A DNA stretch of 64,000 bases from Macrosoma leucophasiata (GCA_036365455.1 JAWQUS010000001.1:22795001-22859000); one strand, 5' to 3'. Shown: positions 12,303 to 27,300, counted from the first letter of the stretch. Translations and numbers: made by a program. Notes: a model not told the origin generated them from the letters alone.

Positions 12303-12756
12303 ATATTGTTTTGTTATACATATTATGTACAAAATATTTATATAATATCTCTCCTACAGTGCCAGGTGTTACAACACCCCTAGCTTATCCGCGCGTTAAA
12401 GCAACACTAGATGAACTGCGATATTCAAGTTCATAACTATTTAGACTATTTATGTAACTCTATTTGTGTCCACGGAACCCAGGATCCCGCGGTGGCAAGT
12501 TATGAAGGATGTAAGTGTCGTAAATCGTGGTGCCATGGGCCGGTGACACGCGTGGACTTACTATGTTGACGATGCAAGTTTGTAGTTTACCGGTGTATGA
12601 AAATAGTTTTATGACTTTTGGGGTAAACACATAGATTAATAAGTAGCTTTCGCTCGCGACTTCGGTCGTGCTTCCCTTTTCTGTAGAACTTTCGAGAAAA
12701 TCCCTCTTAGCGCCTCTATGCACTACCCACCTACATGATAATGTCAGCTTTCTACC

Positions 12757-12817
12757 TTTTTAGGGTTCCGTACCTTAAAAGGAAAAAAGGAACCCTTATA
12801 GGATCACTCGTGCTTCT

Positions 12818-12851
<34 letters not shown>

Positions 12852-13402
12852 CACAGCCAATTTGCTCCGAAACTACTCGACCGATTGAGTTGAAATTTGA
12901 TGAATATATGTAAATTGGTGACCCAAAGATGAACACGTCAAGTAAAATAATAAATTTTAAACAGGGGGGCCACTTTCGGGGGGTAAATCAGAAAATTAAA
13001 AAATATGTATTCGTAAACTGTGTCGTGTGACATATCAAATGAAAAAGATTGTTGTCAGCATCTCAGATATATTTTTTTTTTATAATAAACAAACAAATTT
13101 GAAGTTATTTAAGAAAAACGACGAATATTGACCATTCCCCCCCCCTATCTCCGAAACTACTGACCTTAAAATTTTGAAAAAAATGTGGAAAATAGTTCTT
13201 TGCCTATAGATTACTGGAAAACCTATAAGAAGTTTGAGTATTCAAATTAAATCGAAAATTCTTAATAATATAACCCCACCTGCCGGTACCACCGTAACCG
13301 CTATGTCCCTGCATTTGAAATCTGTAATATTTTCGAAAACATTTATTTAAATTACGGAACCCTCACCACGCGTGTCGATCTCGCACTTGTCCGGTTTTTG
13401 TT
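12757..13402 (+). mobile_element. Dispersed 'agggttccgtacc' repeat, longest copy
   Basis: It starts tttttagggttccgtacc, followed by a (gtct)n run at 12816-12852, accgattgagttgaaatttg, and a right end tacggaaccctc...gcacttgtccggttttt. Partial copies lie at 19842-20153, 40482-40620 and 57803-59025. It has no coding content; the class is not established. Confidence 0.6.
12816..12852 (+). repeat. (GTCT)n microsatellite
   Basis: Repeats of gtct with one gtcc variant, internal to the dispersed element and recurring in its other copies. Confidence 0.9.
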
Positions 13403-14107
13403 AGTTTGTGTGTCAGTTACGGATGACGGAAAAATAACTAATAGGGAACTCTCCGCTTATCCAAAATCAATCAAATATAGTTTTCAATACTATTGAATTA
13501 GGTATTAATGTGGTTAAGCGTTACAATAATGTTATAGGTACTAGGTTAGCTGCGTAGGTAAACCTTGGTATCAAGGTACTAACCTAAATGAAATCTACAT
13601 CTGTAAGCGGTGGTATACCAAAAAATACATTATTTAAGTACTAGAATGAAGGCGCGATAGTATAGAAAGATAAAATATTTATAGGCGTAAATTAGGGAAT
13701 TTACGCCTTAGTAATATTGCAATAACTAGAGATAACCACTGTTAGGCAAATTCTTAACAAAATAGAATTATTATTTTCTTTAGTTTCTGAATTTACGTGA
13801 TTCTGTCAACTCTTGAATACGCCAATTTTTTAGTGTGATCCGCTATTTTACAGTAACTAAGAAAATGTGGAAATTAGGTGGCCATTAACCTACTTCTACA
13901 GAGCGGTATTCCGACTGTCAAGCCTCATTGTATTAATTCAAACGTATGAAGTGGAGTTCAAAAGGAAATTTCAAACTAATCTTCGGAATATATTCTCTAG
14001 CATGAACTTAAGTTTGTATGGGAAAACTCAAACAAGCTTCCGCCCCCTAATTGAAAGAGTGAAGGCGATTTCCTACAAATCCTGAAATATGTATTATGAA
14101 TGAATGA
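13403..14107. other. No gene recognised
   Basis: AT-rich. It includes a short hairpin near 13683-13708 (aggcgtaaatt and its complement). Nothing coding is supported. Confidence 0.4.
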
Positions 14108-14240
14108 ACACACTTTATTGTTCACCAGAAAATTTTACAACAGATATTATACAAATTAGCAATTAGTACCAGAGGCGGCCTTATCGCAAAGCTGTGAGTT
14201 CTTCCAGACAACCTTCGGGTCAGGAATAATAAAAATGAAA
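14108..14240 (-). repeat. LINE 3' tail-like fragment
   Basis: On the minus strand it reads gcgataaggccgcctctgg and later caataaagtgtgttcattca, a tail style common on lepidopteran LINE 3' ends. No coding part remains. Confidence 0.4.
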
Positions 14241-14940
14241 ATTTAGCGTCGGTAGGGTGTACTTATCACACAAATCATGATAAATATTACAAACGAAAGT
14301 GGTAATGAACATTTGACAGAAGAAAAAAATAAATAAAAAGTTGGGGTTCAGGGAGATTAAGGCAAGTAAGGAGTTAGAGATAAGTAGTATTCTTTGACGT
14401 TATTTTTAAAGGAAAAAAATGATGTATTATATTATTTATAACAAGAAATGTACACATAATTTTTCAGACCGCTAGCATCTAATATTGCGCGTATATGGTA
14501 CAATTTTTTTCCCCCTTTTTAAGGGGTTGGAGGGCAAAAGTTCTAAGTTTTAGGAATTCTATGTCGTTTGTGTACTAATACCAGCTTACATACAAAATTT
14601 CAGCTGCCTAGATCTTTGGGAAGTACATTTAAAGTTTGATAATCATCCAATGACGAAATCGGGGTTATTAGGATATCAATAAAATGTAAAGTATTAAAAC
14701 TTTTGCGAATTTTATAAGTTTAGTAATTACAACATGTCTAGTGAATTTCGGAATTTCGTGTGAACCAAACCCAAATGGGTTCAAAAAAATTACGAATAAT
14801 TGTGAGAAGAGGCCGGTAGTGTCTTTGCGCTTCGTTTAGCTCGTCTTGGCACGAATTCATAAAATCTGGGGATTTCATAAACTTCCTTATAGTTTTTATT
14901 CAACTTCTATATAAACTTCTTAGAGAATAAAATAAATAAA
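14241..14940. other. No gene recognised
   Basis: AT-rich sequence with no matched repeat and no candidate for the missing integrin 5' exons. Confidence 0.4.
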
Positions 14941-15140
14941 TAAAATACGCTTACACTCACAGCCCCACACTAGGTATAAACCAGTATCGTGGGGCCGTTG
15001 TACACATACAACACATAGACAAACACCCAGACACGAAACAAATATCTGCAGGCCATACAAATATTTGTCGCAGTGCGGGGATCGAACCCGCGACCCTTCG
15101 AATCAAACGGTCGTCTCACACCGCTGGACTAACCGGGTCG
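14941..15140 (-). mobile_element. tRNA-derived SINE (family B)
   Basis: On the minus strand it begins with a tRNA-like head (ttagtccagcggtgtgag, then gggttcgatccccgc), followed by acaaatatttgtatggcc and a tail with gctgtgagtgtaagcg. A second copy lies at 62688-62879. It ends 58 bases before integrin exon 1. Confidence 0.75.
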
Positions 15141-15198
15141 TCAATGTCAAGTTCACTGGATTATACTTACATTTCTAACAGAGTTGTTTCTTCTACAG

Positions 15199-15325
15199 GC
15201 GTGCGCACCACGATATGTGTCCTTCGTGTCTGCCAAGCTGAACCAGCGGGACCCCGTCGGCTCTTGCTTCGTCGCCAAGACCTCTGACGCCGTCGAAATC
15301 AATGAATTCTCACCTTGTCGCAATT
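15199..15325 (+). CDS. if: Integrin exon 1 of those visible: CAPRY blade
   Basis: Residues 1-42. The exon opens right after a ctacag acceptor with ACAPRY, the conserved motif of the second propeller blade, followed by a run ending PCRN. It enters in phase 0 and leaves in phase 1 at a gtaag donor. A tRNA-derived SINE ends 58 bases upstream. At least one further upstream exon must supply the signal peptide and blade 1, and I could not find it in 1-15198. Confidence 0.9.
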
Positions 15326-18300
15326 GTAAGTTAAAATACGACGTTCATGTTTATGTTTCTAATTATTTATTTTTTCTTATTATAATAACTAGCTGTTTCC
15401 CGCGGCTTCGCCCGCGTGGATTTCGTTTTATAAATATTTTTTCCTGATTTATATGGCTATAAACCTCACGGAGCCCGAGACCTTTCCAACGAATGCAAAA
15501 CCGTGGAAATCGGTTAGTGCGTTCTAGCGTCCGTTTTAGCGTCCGGGAAGAAAACTCGACTTATTTTTATATTATAGATGATTTTGCTTTCCATCAGCGC
15601 TTCCCGAATGCCTGTCTATCACATGACCTAAAACGATGAAAAAAACGTTCTATTTAGTAGTTAAACAAAGAATAATTAACATTATGAAACGTAGACAGTT
15701 TTTACGTAACATTATGGTTGCACGAATCACCAAAAAAGCAATATGGTGACGTAATGGGGTAGATGAAGCGCAAAAGCCCGCACTTCCGCCGGTAATGGCG
15801 GATTGAGCGACGAAATTAACGTGACGTGTGCCGCGGCGCTGCGATTTTGATTTACGATAAATCCCAGCTCACACTGTCAAACTTTGGGAATCGGAAAATA
15901 TAATTGGTCCCAAACCCATTGGTTAGTTGGCTCCAACACTGTTCGTCTGTAGTAACACACGTCCGAGTTCGGTTCGATTAATCCGCGCGAGCAGACCGTA
16001 TCGGACTTGATTAATAATTATTATGTTCGCCAGACTCCTCTACTCACCTCCAGATTTGGTTCGGAGCGTACCGAATCCGCTGTCCGCTCCGTATCAAATC
16101 CGGACGTGTGTAATTACTATAAAGTTTGAATTGGGAAATTAAAATTCCGAACCAGATAGTCGGTTGGCTCCAACAATATTAGTCAAATGTTTGGATCTGG
16201 AATGGTTCCAACACGTCGATCGATTGGTTCCAGCACTGTTCACCCAATGTTTGGATCAAGGAAATAAAATTACTCCCAATATCCACCATATTTTTTGATA
16301 TGATGGTCATCTACTGGTGGAAGGGATCCAGTGTCGGAGACGATTTTAATCCATTTTTGATGATCTTCGATCCATATCGATATTTCCATGCGTTTGTCAA
16401 AAAAGGCGATCCAATAACAAATCTTTAAATATAAAAATCAATTGCTGTTCGTTAGTCTCGCTAAAACTCGAGAACGGCTGGACCGATTTGGCTAATTTTG
16501 GTTTTTGAATGATTTTTGGAAGTCCGGGGAAGGTTTAAAAGGTGAGAAAATATGAAGAAATTAAAGGGAAATAGTAAAAACCACAATTTCATTTTCTCAT
16601 ACCAATAGTCCGTATCTATCAAACCTTTGACACATTATTGCATTGTGAAGCAAAACGAAGTTTGTCGGGTCAGCTACAATAGAATTTGCAGCCTGTTGTT
16701 ATTGGGATGCTGACAGCGGATTGATCAAAAGGTCGTTTGCAAATTCAATATTGGAACCGGCCGTGAAGGATAGCCCGCATTGTTTTATTTTATCACTAAA
16801 TTATCTACTCCAGAACTTTAAATTTTAAGTTAATATGTATCCAATAATGTGTATTATTGAATAACTTTATTTAAATATTATTGACTTTTATTGTATTTTA
16901 AATTATTTAAACAAAAAACATTTTTTTTATTCATCATATTTCATGACTTCAAATTGGTTTTGTAGGTAGTACTTAGGGTTATGTAATAAGATAACGAAAA
17001 ATCATAAGCCACATGCATAACAGATTACGGTGTTTGTATAAAATATGTATCATATTTATATATTTTAGATACTATATCATATACTTTGTTTAGGGTTCCG
17101 TTCCGTGGACGAGGGTGAGTATTCTGTAGAATGTAAATCGATGTTATAACGCACCTGTACAGTGTAGTAATACACACACATACATCCAACACACTATACA
17201 CTTCGTAATAACAATCTGTTTCATATCATAATATAACACATAACATTATGTGTTTAAACTTATAAATATACAGATGAAATATTATAAATTATAAAACCTA
17301 TTTAAAATAATTAGTGCCATTCCAAGGCAATGCAATAAACGTGAAGGAAGAATTCGACTGTCGGGTGTGGATTTCGGTAGCTCAGTTGGGAGAGTGACTG
17401 GTTTAGAGATCCCAGTCACAGTATAAATATGAACAGTATGGAAACTACATACAAAACGTTCCAAACGACACACTCACACAAACATGCGCATCGACGAGGC
17501 CCCTAAGCGATTCTCGTGGTGCTGCACTGCAGTATCGAGTCACTCGCTACTCGAGCGTCGATGCGCATGTTTGTGTGAGTGTGCCGTTTCGAACCTTTTG
17601 TACGTTGTTTCCATACTTATCATATTTGTACTATGTCCCAGTGGTCGTAGGTTCAAGTCCCACCTGAAATTATTTTTTTCTTTAAAAATATAAATTAGCT
17701 AAGACGATGCAAAATGTGAAAGAAGTTTTGAAGATAAAGCGAATGGGCTAGTGAAGTCAGTCCAGGGTTCAAGTCCCACCCGAAGTCAAATGTTTCTTTC
17801 CTATATCTTTAAATAAAAAGTCTAAAATATTTAAAATAAACCTTTTTAAAATTAGATCTACATAAACCTAGACACTTAAAATATATAAGTATACTTGGTA
17901 TACTTAAATAAATATAATATGTAAAAAAATATAAATAAATAATATACCTTCCTAATTTTGTTGCATGTATGTTATACGTCGTATTTCGTGATTCGTGAGT
18001 AGATAGAATGTCAATATCGTTGTACCTAATTAATGTTTTTTTTTTTAAATAGTGTAGTTTCGAATAATCATAAGTTGTTTGATTTAAAATCCTCATGTGT
18101 TTATCTAATGTTATTCGTATCAATACGTTAATAAAATCAAAACCAATATCGTTACTCACTTCTCATATTTCTTGTTTAATATATGTTAAATCTTTTATTA
18201 AAAAAGTGAAATACTAGGTACTCTAAACATACCTACCATATTACCACTATGTACTTAAATGATAATTAAAATTTGTTTTTTAAAACATCATCCAGATATT

Positions 18301-21300
18301 TGAATATATATTTGTGACTCGGTTAATAAATGTACGAGCATGTCACAAATGCGGGTTGGCTACTAACCCACCACGCTTCTCCAATGCGGATTGGTGGAGG
18401 TGGGTGGGTCAGTAGCCAACCCGCATTTGTGACATGCTCGTACATTTATTAACCGAGTTCAAAAAACGAGAAGGTTCTCAATTCGGCCGGTATATATTTT
18501 TTTTTATGTATGTACGCGAATTTCGCCGAGATTTCTGGACCGATTTACGTAATTCTTTTTTTGTTTGATGCGGAATAGTTTCGAATTGGTCCCATAAAAA
18601 TTGATATATATTCTCTAGATTATTAATATCCATAAAAATGGTTTGCAGCATATCTGGATGAACGAAATTATTAGCCCTAAAAATTTTAACATTTCAATGG
18701 ACTAAACTAAAAATTGATCTCTGATAGCGAAGCTTGAAAATACACACAACACTGTATTACTTCATCCATCTGCAGCTGAATGGTAGTTCACCGTTACCAT
18801 TTTCCGGTTTAATTGTAATTAAGGATCCCATAACTATTGTCCCGAGCAAAATATCACGTCTCAGGAATGACAACGCGTCTAAAGTCTACATTGTCATTTT
18901 TTTAACAGTCAGTATTTACATCAGTGTGAATCTTGTTTGCCACCCTCGAGCTGCACGAAAATGCACTATTTCATCCACATAAATGCTAGTCCCATCACCA
19001 AAATGGCGATTCGATAATGGCGTGTGCACATGTTAATATCTTTTTGCAATTACAGCGAGCCACGGTCAGCGCAAGACGGGCGTCTGCCAAGCTGGGTTCT
19101 CGGCGGCTGTGTCGAAGGTGAGTGCACAAAATTTTCTACTGGTGGTAGAGCTCCAGTGATGGAGCCCGCGGGCGTAGGCACCACCGCATTATCTAATATA
19201 CTTGCCGCTAAATGGTAGTATACAGCACTATCGTGTTCCGGTCAGGTGGTAATGGGTCCGGTCGGGCCCTGTAATTCCCGGCACAGAGGCATAACACCTC
19301 AGGCCTCAGGAGTGGTAACGCATCTGCATTTTGACCTTGGTCTTTGTGTGGGTGTCTAACTGTAGTTATCACTTAACATCAATGTGAACGGAGAGCTTCT
19401 TTACCACTTCCATAACATAAAAAATGTATATTTACTTCATTATCATCGTTATTTCAGACAGAAGGCGTCCGCATCTGGACAAAAATCTTCCTATTGGTAG
19501 GATATGCCATAATACTCACGTTTTGCATGCGACTTGACAAACGCAGTGGCATAATGTAGATAATCTCTAATACTTACCAAATTACAAACAATATGAACTA
19601 CTGTGAACTGTGCTTACCACTTCTATGAAATAAAAAATCGATCCAGTATAATTTAGGAGTGTAGATAATTTAATATTACCAAGCGCTAAAAACGAGGGGT
19701 GTCAAAATATATTTAAAAATTGCCTAACGTGTGTTAATCACGTAAAACATCCATAATGGAGGGTGCATAGGTAATTTAATGAACGTATATAATTATCTTA
19801 ATCGGCTGGTGGTGCATTCAATGATATTATCTTGTTTTTTAGGGTTCCGTACTTCGATAGGAATAAATGGAACCACAGAACAGAACCCTTATAAGATCAT
19901 TCGCGCGTCTGTCTTATTGCAAAAATGAAATTCTGTACTTATTATAAAAATGTCAAACATATTTTTTTAGAAAATACTCTAATACTTAACATCCGTAATT
20001 AAAAAAAAACTAACTTATAGGTACTCTTTTGGTATCTTTAGGTATAGATCACTGGAAAAACTATAAAAAATCTATGGTATTAGTGGTAACATTACAGATC
20101 TCAATTGCACGGAACCTTGTCCACGTGAGTCCGACTCGCACTTAGCTGCTTTTTTGTGTTATGGAGACAATTTGGGACGTTGCAGTTGGTGTCGGTTGCG
20201 ATACAATCTGTCTCTTAATTGCGATATCTTTCAGCTTCATCTGAAAAATGGTTGCATTCAAAACTCTTGCTCTTTTATTTTTCTTGGCTGTTTTGGATGT
20301 TGCTTCAAAAACTTACGCAGGGTGTTTACCAGCTCTTTCGAGAACATCTAAGTTCAACATTTTGAATATTTCTTCATGCGCAACGTGAGTTGTACGTTTC
20401 CAATTTCCAGTGGCCACATTTACATTTACAATACAAATAGTATCCGAAGCATTTGTCGGGGGACTACAATAGTATAGGTCATATTGAAACAAAATTACAA
20501 ACTTAAATAAATGTCAAAATCGTTTATTATATAAAATAAATTAATTAAATTAGCCTTTATTTCCCAAAATTAAGTATATATAGGTAACAAGCTGTTGCCC
20601 GCGGCGTCACCCGCGTGGATGTCGTTTTATAAATAATTTTCTTTGCTATAAACACGGACCCCGCGACCTTTCCAACGAAAAACCGTGGAAATCGGTTCGT
20701 GCGTTCTGGAGTTACAGCGTCAGGAAGAAAAACCCGACTTATTTTTATATAATAGATATACGCGAGATAAATTTGAAAACTAGTTTTATTTCAATGAGTA
20801 TGACTCGCAAAAACCTAAGAACGAACAGGGTTTTTTTTTGTTCGTAATCGTCCAGAATCTGAGGCAAACTTTTTGCTGTAGCAAGGATCACTGTGATGTA
20901 TCACAGTTAACAAAAAATCGAAAGGCATTCACGAAAATTCGCCGAATCCACGAAATGAAACCAGTTTCTTGAAATGGTTAAGTGGTTTTTAATTTCCATG
21001 TAATGGTGATATAATTTTATTTAAGATGTTGAATGTGTACGTTACGTATAATTGTTGTAGCTCAGATAACTAACTACCTTGCTTGCATACTCTTACCGAA
21101 ATGTTATTGCCCTGTAATTTCCGGCACAGAGGCATAACACCTTAGGCCTCAGGAGTGGTAACGCATCTGCATTTTGATCTTGGTCTCTGTGTGGATGTTT
21201 ATAGGCTGCAGTCATCACTTAACATCAATGTGAACTGCATGCTTGTTTGCCACTTCCATTACATAAAAAAAAAAAACATAACAGCAAAGAAATCATAATG

Positions 21301-24300
21301 ACTCTTTTTATTTATACATCTATGAACACATCACTAGATTCTTCTTTCATAATATACGCAACTAATTATTAAACAATACACATTTTGGTTCATTGGTTTA
21401 TTCTTAACAGGCTTACTTAGTTTTGTGTTGGTGGAAGTATAAGAGAAAAAAAATCTGCTAAATAATCTCAAGACTCAAAAAATTACATGAGTTATGCGAC
21501 AACATTATGAGATAAATGTGTGCTTCGTAATTTTTTGCAAAAAGGCAAAACAACTTAGGCGCTAGGGTTGACAACGTACTTATGATATAGATTTTAACCT
21601 TTAGTTTTAAATATAGTTACCTACTTACCATTCATGTGAGCCACATGCTTATTGGCAATCTTTCATAAAAAATCTAATATTACTTTCAAAAATCCTAAAC
21701 GTCTGCATACATAGAAGCCCAATAACATTGTCTATTTCACGACATCCATTCGCATATTTCTATCGAACCTCACGAAGCAATTCGAGGCAATATCGAATTG
21801 TGACCAGAAAAAGGGAAACCGCAAAGAGGTGGGCCATGTAAAACATCGTGATTTTCCAATCGTGGGAATAGTATTATTTTTGCCTTGTAGAATTATCGTG
21901 ATCGCATCGGCGCAAGCGCACGTGACGGGAATCCGCGCGCGCCACTACGCGCTCTTATGAATTATTAAACTTTTATTGTTGCCCGCGCAAAAAATATAGC
22001 AAAACGCACCGCACTATGTAGGGATGTTATTGATGTTTTGATAAAAAAAATCGATTATCGTTATATCGATAGAACGTTGAACTATCCTCATGTACATGTT
22101 ATTCAGTACTACGTCTATAACATTGATGTTTTTGATAATGTTCTCAGTAGGCTTACTCTCAAACAGCGAATAGGCTTCAGCCGACGGAAACCTAAACTAT
22201 TTTTTCGAATTTTGAATTCGGAAATCTGGGGCCTTATTCACGTAACACAAAGTCTTCGAATTGAAATTGAATCGGTTCGCTGTCTTATTAAACACAGGCC
22301 GCGCGCATCAGTCAAAGTAAGACATCGAATGGTTGCTTATATAATTTAGTAAATATAGGTACCAATACCATTAATTGTCATAAAACGTAGAAAAAAGCAA
22401 TTTAAATGTCGTTGAACACAAGCACATTTTCGACAACTTATATGCGATGTTTTTAGTTTTTATGCATCGATGTTTATTGTTCAAACATCGATATATTATG
22501 AATATATATCGGTGTTTACCACTAAGGTCTTTCCATCTCTACTTCTATGCCAATGGATTGTCCGCTTTTTCGCACAGAATCGTATGATGAATTGATAGGA
22601 GGCTGCTGATTTTTTCCCGCTGTCACTTTTTATTCCGAAACTACGCCACAAATCATGTTTGGACATTAGAAAGCTGAATAATGGATATTTCAACAGTCGC
22701 GTTATTGATTATAATTTCTGCCTGGTTGTGACGGCAACTTTATGATATTTCCTATGGATTTCAAAACTTACATATGCTTTAATAATATATATAGTACATT
22801 ACCACCATGCGGTGGTACCTACGTCCGCGAGCTCCGCCACCAGTAAAAACTTGCTTAAAAAAAGCTTGTTTACCACTTTCATTACATTAAAAAAAAGCCT
22901 ATAGACACCCACAAAAAGACTAGAGGTCGAAAAACAGATGCGTTGCCACCCCTGAGACTTTATTTGTTTCGTCACTGCGATAGTTATTACGGGGCCATAC
23001 ATCACCATGCAACCGGAGCAAGATAGTGCTGAACAGTCCATTTGGCGACATATAGATTAGGTAATGCGGTGGTACCTACGCCTTTGAGCTCTTACACTGG
23101 AACTCTACCACCAGTAAAGTTTTATATTAAAATACCAATAAACATTCATTGGTTACTTGTTTTTGTATTAACTTACTTAATACATCTATTTGGATGACGA
23201 GCGAAGTTTATTGCGATGGCAAATATGGTCTTGAATTGAAGTGAACGTAAATGCCGTAGGTATATAGGAATACCCCATAGCTGCAAGCTCCTACTGGTAG
23301 CATACGATTTAAATAAAAACTGCATATTTGATTTTTTCCAACTTGTACCCACCCAGAAGTTGGTATATTTTATAAGCATTACTTGACATTTCTTTATTTA
23401 GACGTATATAAATGGCTCGTCCCTAGTACCTGTCTTCAACGCGCCATCGATACGCAAAGTCTACTTAAGGAGACCCCCCAAAATGTATGGAGCTTGGGCC
23501 CGCACCTTGTACGCTATATTGAGAGAAGAAGCAGAAGATACTAAATCATTTTCAACTATTCAAATCGTTTTTTATACCTTCAAATTGTCGTAAATATATT
23601 TAAAAAAAAACAAGAATGTCACAGTAGCAATACGGTAACATTGTTGTAATACAAAATTTTTAAAAAATATTTCCAAAAAAAATTTTTTTATTATTTTTTT
23701 ACTGTTGTGCCATGATTCTACGTATTTTTCTCTATCTTTTGATACAGTGTACAAGGTGCGGGCTCATCGTGGAACCTTGTCCTTTGAACATAATATATCT
23801 TAAACTAATACAGCTTATCAGCATTCTTATTTCCATTCGAAAAAAAAAACAAAGGACGTACTATTATAACCTTTATTGCCAATCTGAATTGAATCTATCA
23901 GTTTTGTCTCGTTTCTTCAAAGGTGCTGTCTTATGAAACAAATTGTAAACAGCGCCTAAAGGCTCATGGCAAGATTTGTACAGAAAAAATGAAAAAAAGG
24001 TACACCATAAAACAACATAGAAATATTATTTTGTGAACCTAAACAACATTTCCTGATACTTCCGGTGATTTAAAAATATTTTAAATACCAGAAAATGTTC
24101 TTTAGGTTTCCTAGATAATATTTCTAATCCGTTTACCTTGTACCTTTTTCTAACTTTTTTTGTACAAATCAATGTATGAAACTTGCCATGATTTTTTAAT
24201 CGAAGTACCTAAACCATTATACCTAGTACTATCTGGATCTGATATCAAGGCACTAGGCTACGCGTGTTTCAATTACGTATTAAAAAGCTATTTCTCATTC

Positions 24301-27300
24301 ATTGACATTACATCACATCCTGCGACCGCAATGATGGGCATAATGCCAATTGTGAATGGAATAATTATGCTTAGAACATTTATACTATATGGAAACTCTG
24401 CATTGTTTTATTATTCACCTAGAGAAATGTAGAGCCAAAATCATGTCTTTTCTCATATTATTATGATAGATATTTACTAATCCCCGTATGCCGTGTCCAT
24501 TTGAAGATGATAATTAGTTCAACTTACGGCCAAATACTTAAACGTCACTTAAATCTAAGTGGGCCTATAAGTCTTCTGTCTATATAAAACACATTCAAAC
24601 GATAGAAATAGCGCACATTTGAGGATTGCTTAAAATTGAGTGACGTTTGAGTATTCAGCCATTAAAGACTTAAAAAGATGAAGATGAAGAAAATGACATA
24701 GCAGAACAAAGGCTAGTATTTAACGAATGAAATTTGAAAAAGGCAATGTATTTTGGAGAATGATAATTCGCAAATGTATTTGTAATTTTACTCACTAACG
24801 TATCATTATCATACCATCAAATACGATAGATTGCCTTACAAAACACACCGGAACGAGGGAGTGTTACCAAATTACAAATCATTTGAATTCGCCACATAAA
24901 AGTTACCTTCCATTAATTTTTACCAGGAACAATAAAAAACATCGTTAACATAAACTATACTTTTGTCACGTTTTATTATGTGTAACTCTTTTTGCTATAG
25001 ATACGGTGAGATTAATAAGAATGAATTAAGCTATTTCCATAATTTTTGTGTTCTTTGTTACCGAAAGAAACAAATGGACAAGGCTGGTATTTATCTCGAG
25101 CATTATAAATATCTGCCTCGTTAGCCTAGTGATAGCAGGCCACTACTACTACGCTGCGGTCCTGGGTTCGATTCCCGGGTCGTGGGCTATCAGAGTTAAT
25201 GGTGTAAAGTCCCTTATCTCTGGTTCTATTGGGATTTTTCCATTTTCTGGAAATTTCCCAGTACCTCGAAGTTTGATAATGTGCCCGAAGATGTCAACAG
25301 GCTCGCCACTTGTTACATGGGCCAAAACGTAACCGGCGAATCGTGGGTGTTTGCATGTATGCTTGAATGCATGTATATTCCTCTGCCTACCCCTTCGGGG
25401 ATTACAGGCGTGAAGTTACGTTCATGTTTTTTTTTTATAATAAACATTTTTGTGCGTTAGTAACATTATCATTAGAGAGGTAGAGTTACATTGTCGGGAC
25501 TCGAGGGCGTAGGCACTACCGTATTCTCTCGCCGCATATCTGCCGCCAACTGCTAGTGTTCAGCACGTGTCGTGATCCGGTTAGATTGTTATATATGGCC
25601 CCGTAGTAACTATCACAGAGACATTACATGTAAGGTCTCAGGGGTGTATATGTTTATAGGCCAAAGCAGTTAACATCCATGTGAACTGCATGCTTGTTTA
25701 CCTTCGTAACAAAAAAAAACTGAACCTGAAATAAATTGTCTCTACATATTGCCGTGCTTTTCTGCATTTTCATGTCGAATGTAGTGAACTTATCTGCGGT
25801 GTCTTTTAACAAGTGGTATTTTACAATCACATTCATAACATAAGACTAGCATAAGCATAGCTAAGGTGTTATTCTATTTCCTTAGAACGTGTCCCCTTTC
25901 CACGTGTCCACGTTGTCATCCATTAAAAATGAGGAGCAGCTGACTCATAAGCCACCAGTTACATAGAGTTGTGAGATATGTACATTTTATATCCTGTCTT
26001 ACTTTAAAAAGTTGCAACTATTCTACGTGCATATCCATAAGAAACGAGCGTCTAGTGCATAAGCTACCACGGGTGTAGAGTCGCGAGATGGTATCTATTT
26101 CGGCGAACTTCTAACCGTAAGCGTGACACAAATCGCACACCGCATCTACCTGCGCACTGGCATGATTACGTGACATGCTTAGTAAATAGAACTCCGTTTC
26201 GGAGTGATAAAGGTGCAGTTCAGAGTTAAGAATTAATAAATTGTTATGTTATATCTTTTTTTTGTACTTTGGTGGTAGAACTTTAAGAGCGACGAGTTCG
26301 AGGTGGGTTTGGTAGTAAGATTTACAAAAAAACATATCATTTAATGAAAAAAGGCATTCTCCGATGGTTGCAGAGGCCCAGGAAGACCAAGACTGACCTA
26401 CCATGACCAAATAGGTCGATTACTGTCTGATGGTGGGTCAAAAGCTTTAGGAATGGGCGTGCATGTATGAAGAGAATGATGAATGTAGATGAGGCACGGG
26501 AGGTGTGTCATGACCGGGATATCTGGCACCCCCCACTCTCTGCCCCGTTAGGGACCTGGTGTGAAGATACATACATACACTATGTATATAAAAGTATCTT
26601 CATCCAAGTATGTAATTCCGAAGAGGTAGGCAGAGGTAAATGTATGCATCAAGCATACATTTACCTAAATGCACCCACGGTTCACCGGTTACGTTTTGGT
26701 CCATGTAACAAGGTGACATTTGTATTAAAAAATCTTACAATGATTATCGATTTACACACATATATAGCTACAATAAATTTAGAAACGAGATTAGTAGATA
26801 GCCAATAGATGGAGACAGCAGATTTATAGTCGAACTTGTAGCCGTATTAGTCGAGTTGCTATACCTATTGCGAGTTGCGACTGGTGGTTCGTCGGGATTT
26901 ATGTTTCACCTTTTGGCTTTCATGAGAGATTATCAGATTGTCATCCTTATGAAATCTCCACGAGGAACTAGAAAGGTGAATCTACTGGTTTATACTGGTG
27001 GTACAGCTACAGTGACGGAGCTCGCGGGCGTAGGCACCACCGCATTACCTAATATACTTGCCGCTAAATGGTAGTGTTTAGCACTATCGTGTTCCGGTCA
27101 GGTGGTAATGTACGGCCCTGTAATTTCCGGCACAGATGCATAACACCTTAGGCCTCAGGAGTGGTAACGCATCTTATTTGACCTTGGTCTTTGTGTGGGT
27201 GTCTATAGGCTGCAGTCATCACTTAACATCAATGTGAATGGCATGCTTGTTTACCACTTCCATTACATAAAAAAAAACTGGTTGAGTATTTTGAAATTTC

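Noticed and set aside
15388..15590. Additional integrin exon after exon 1, from an open GC-richer stretch
   Set aside because: It matches the Helitron-like repeat at 20588 and others, and exon 1 to exon 2 already join in phase.
22038..22349. Open frame of 103 codons in intron 2
   Set aside because: AT-driven frame with no domain, no start context and no conserved motif.
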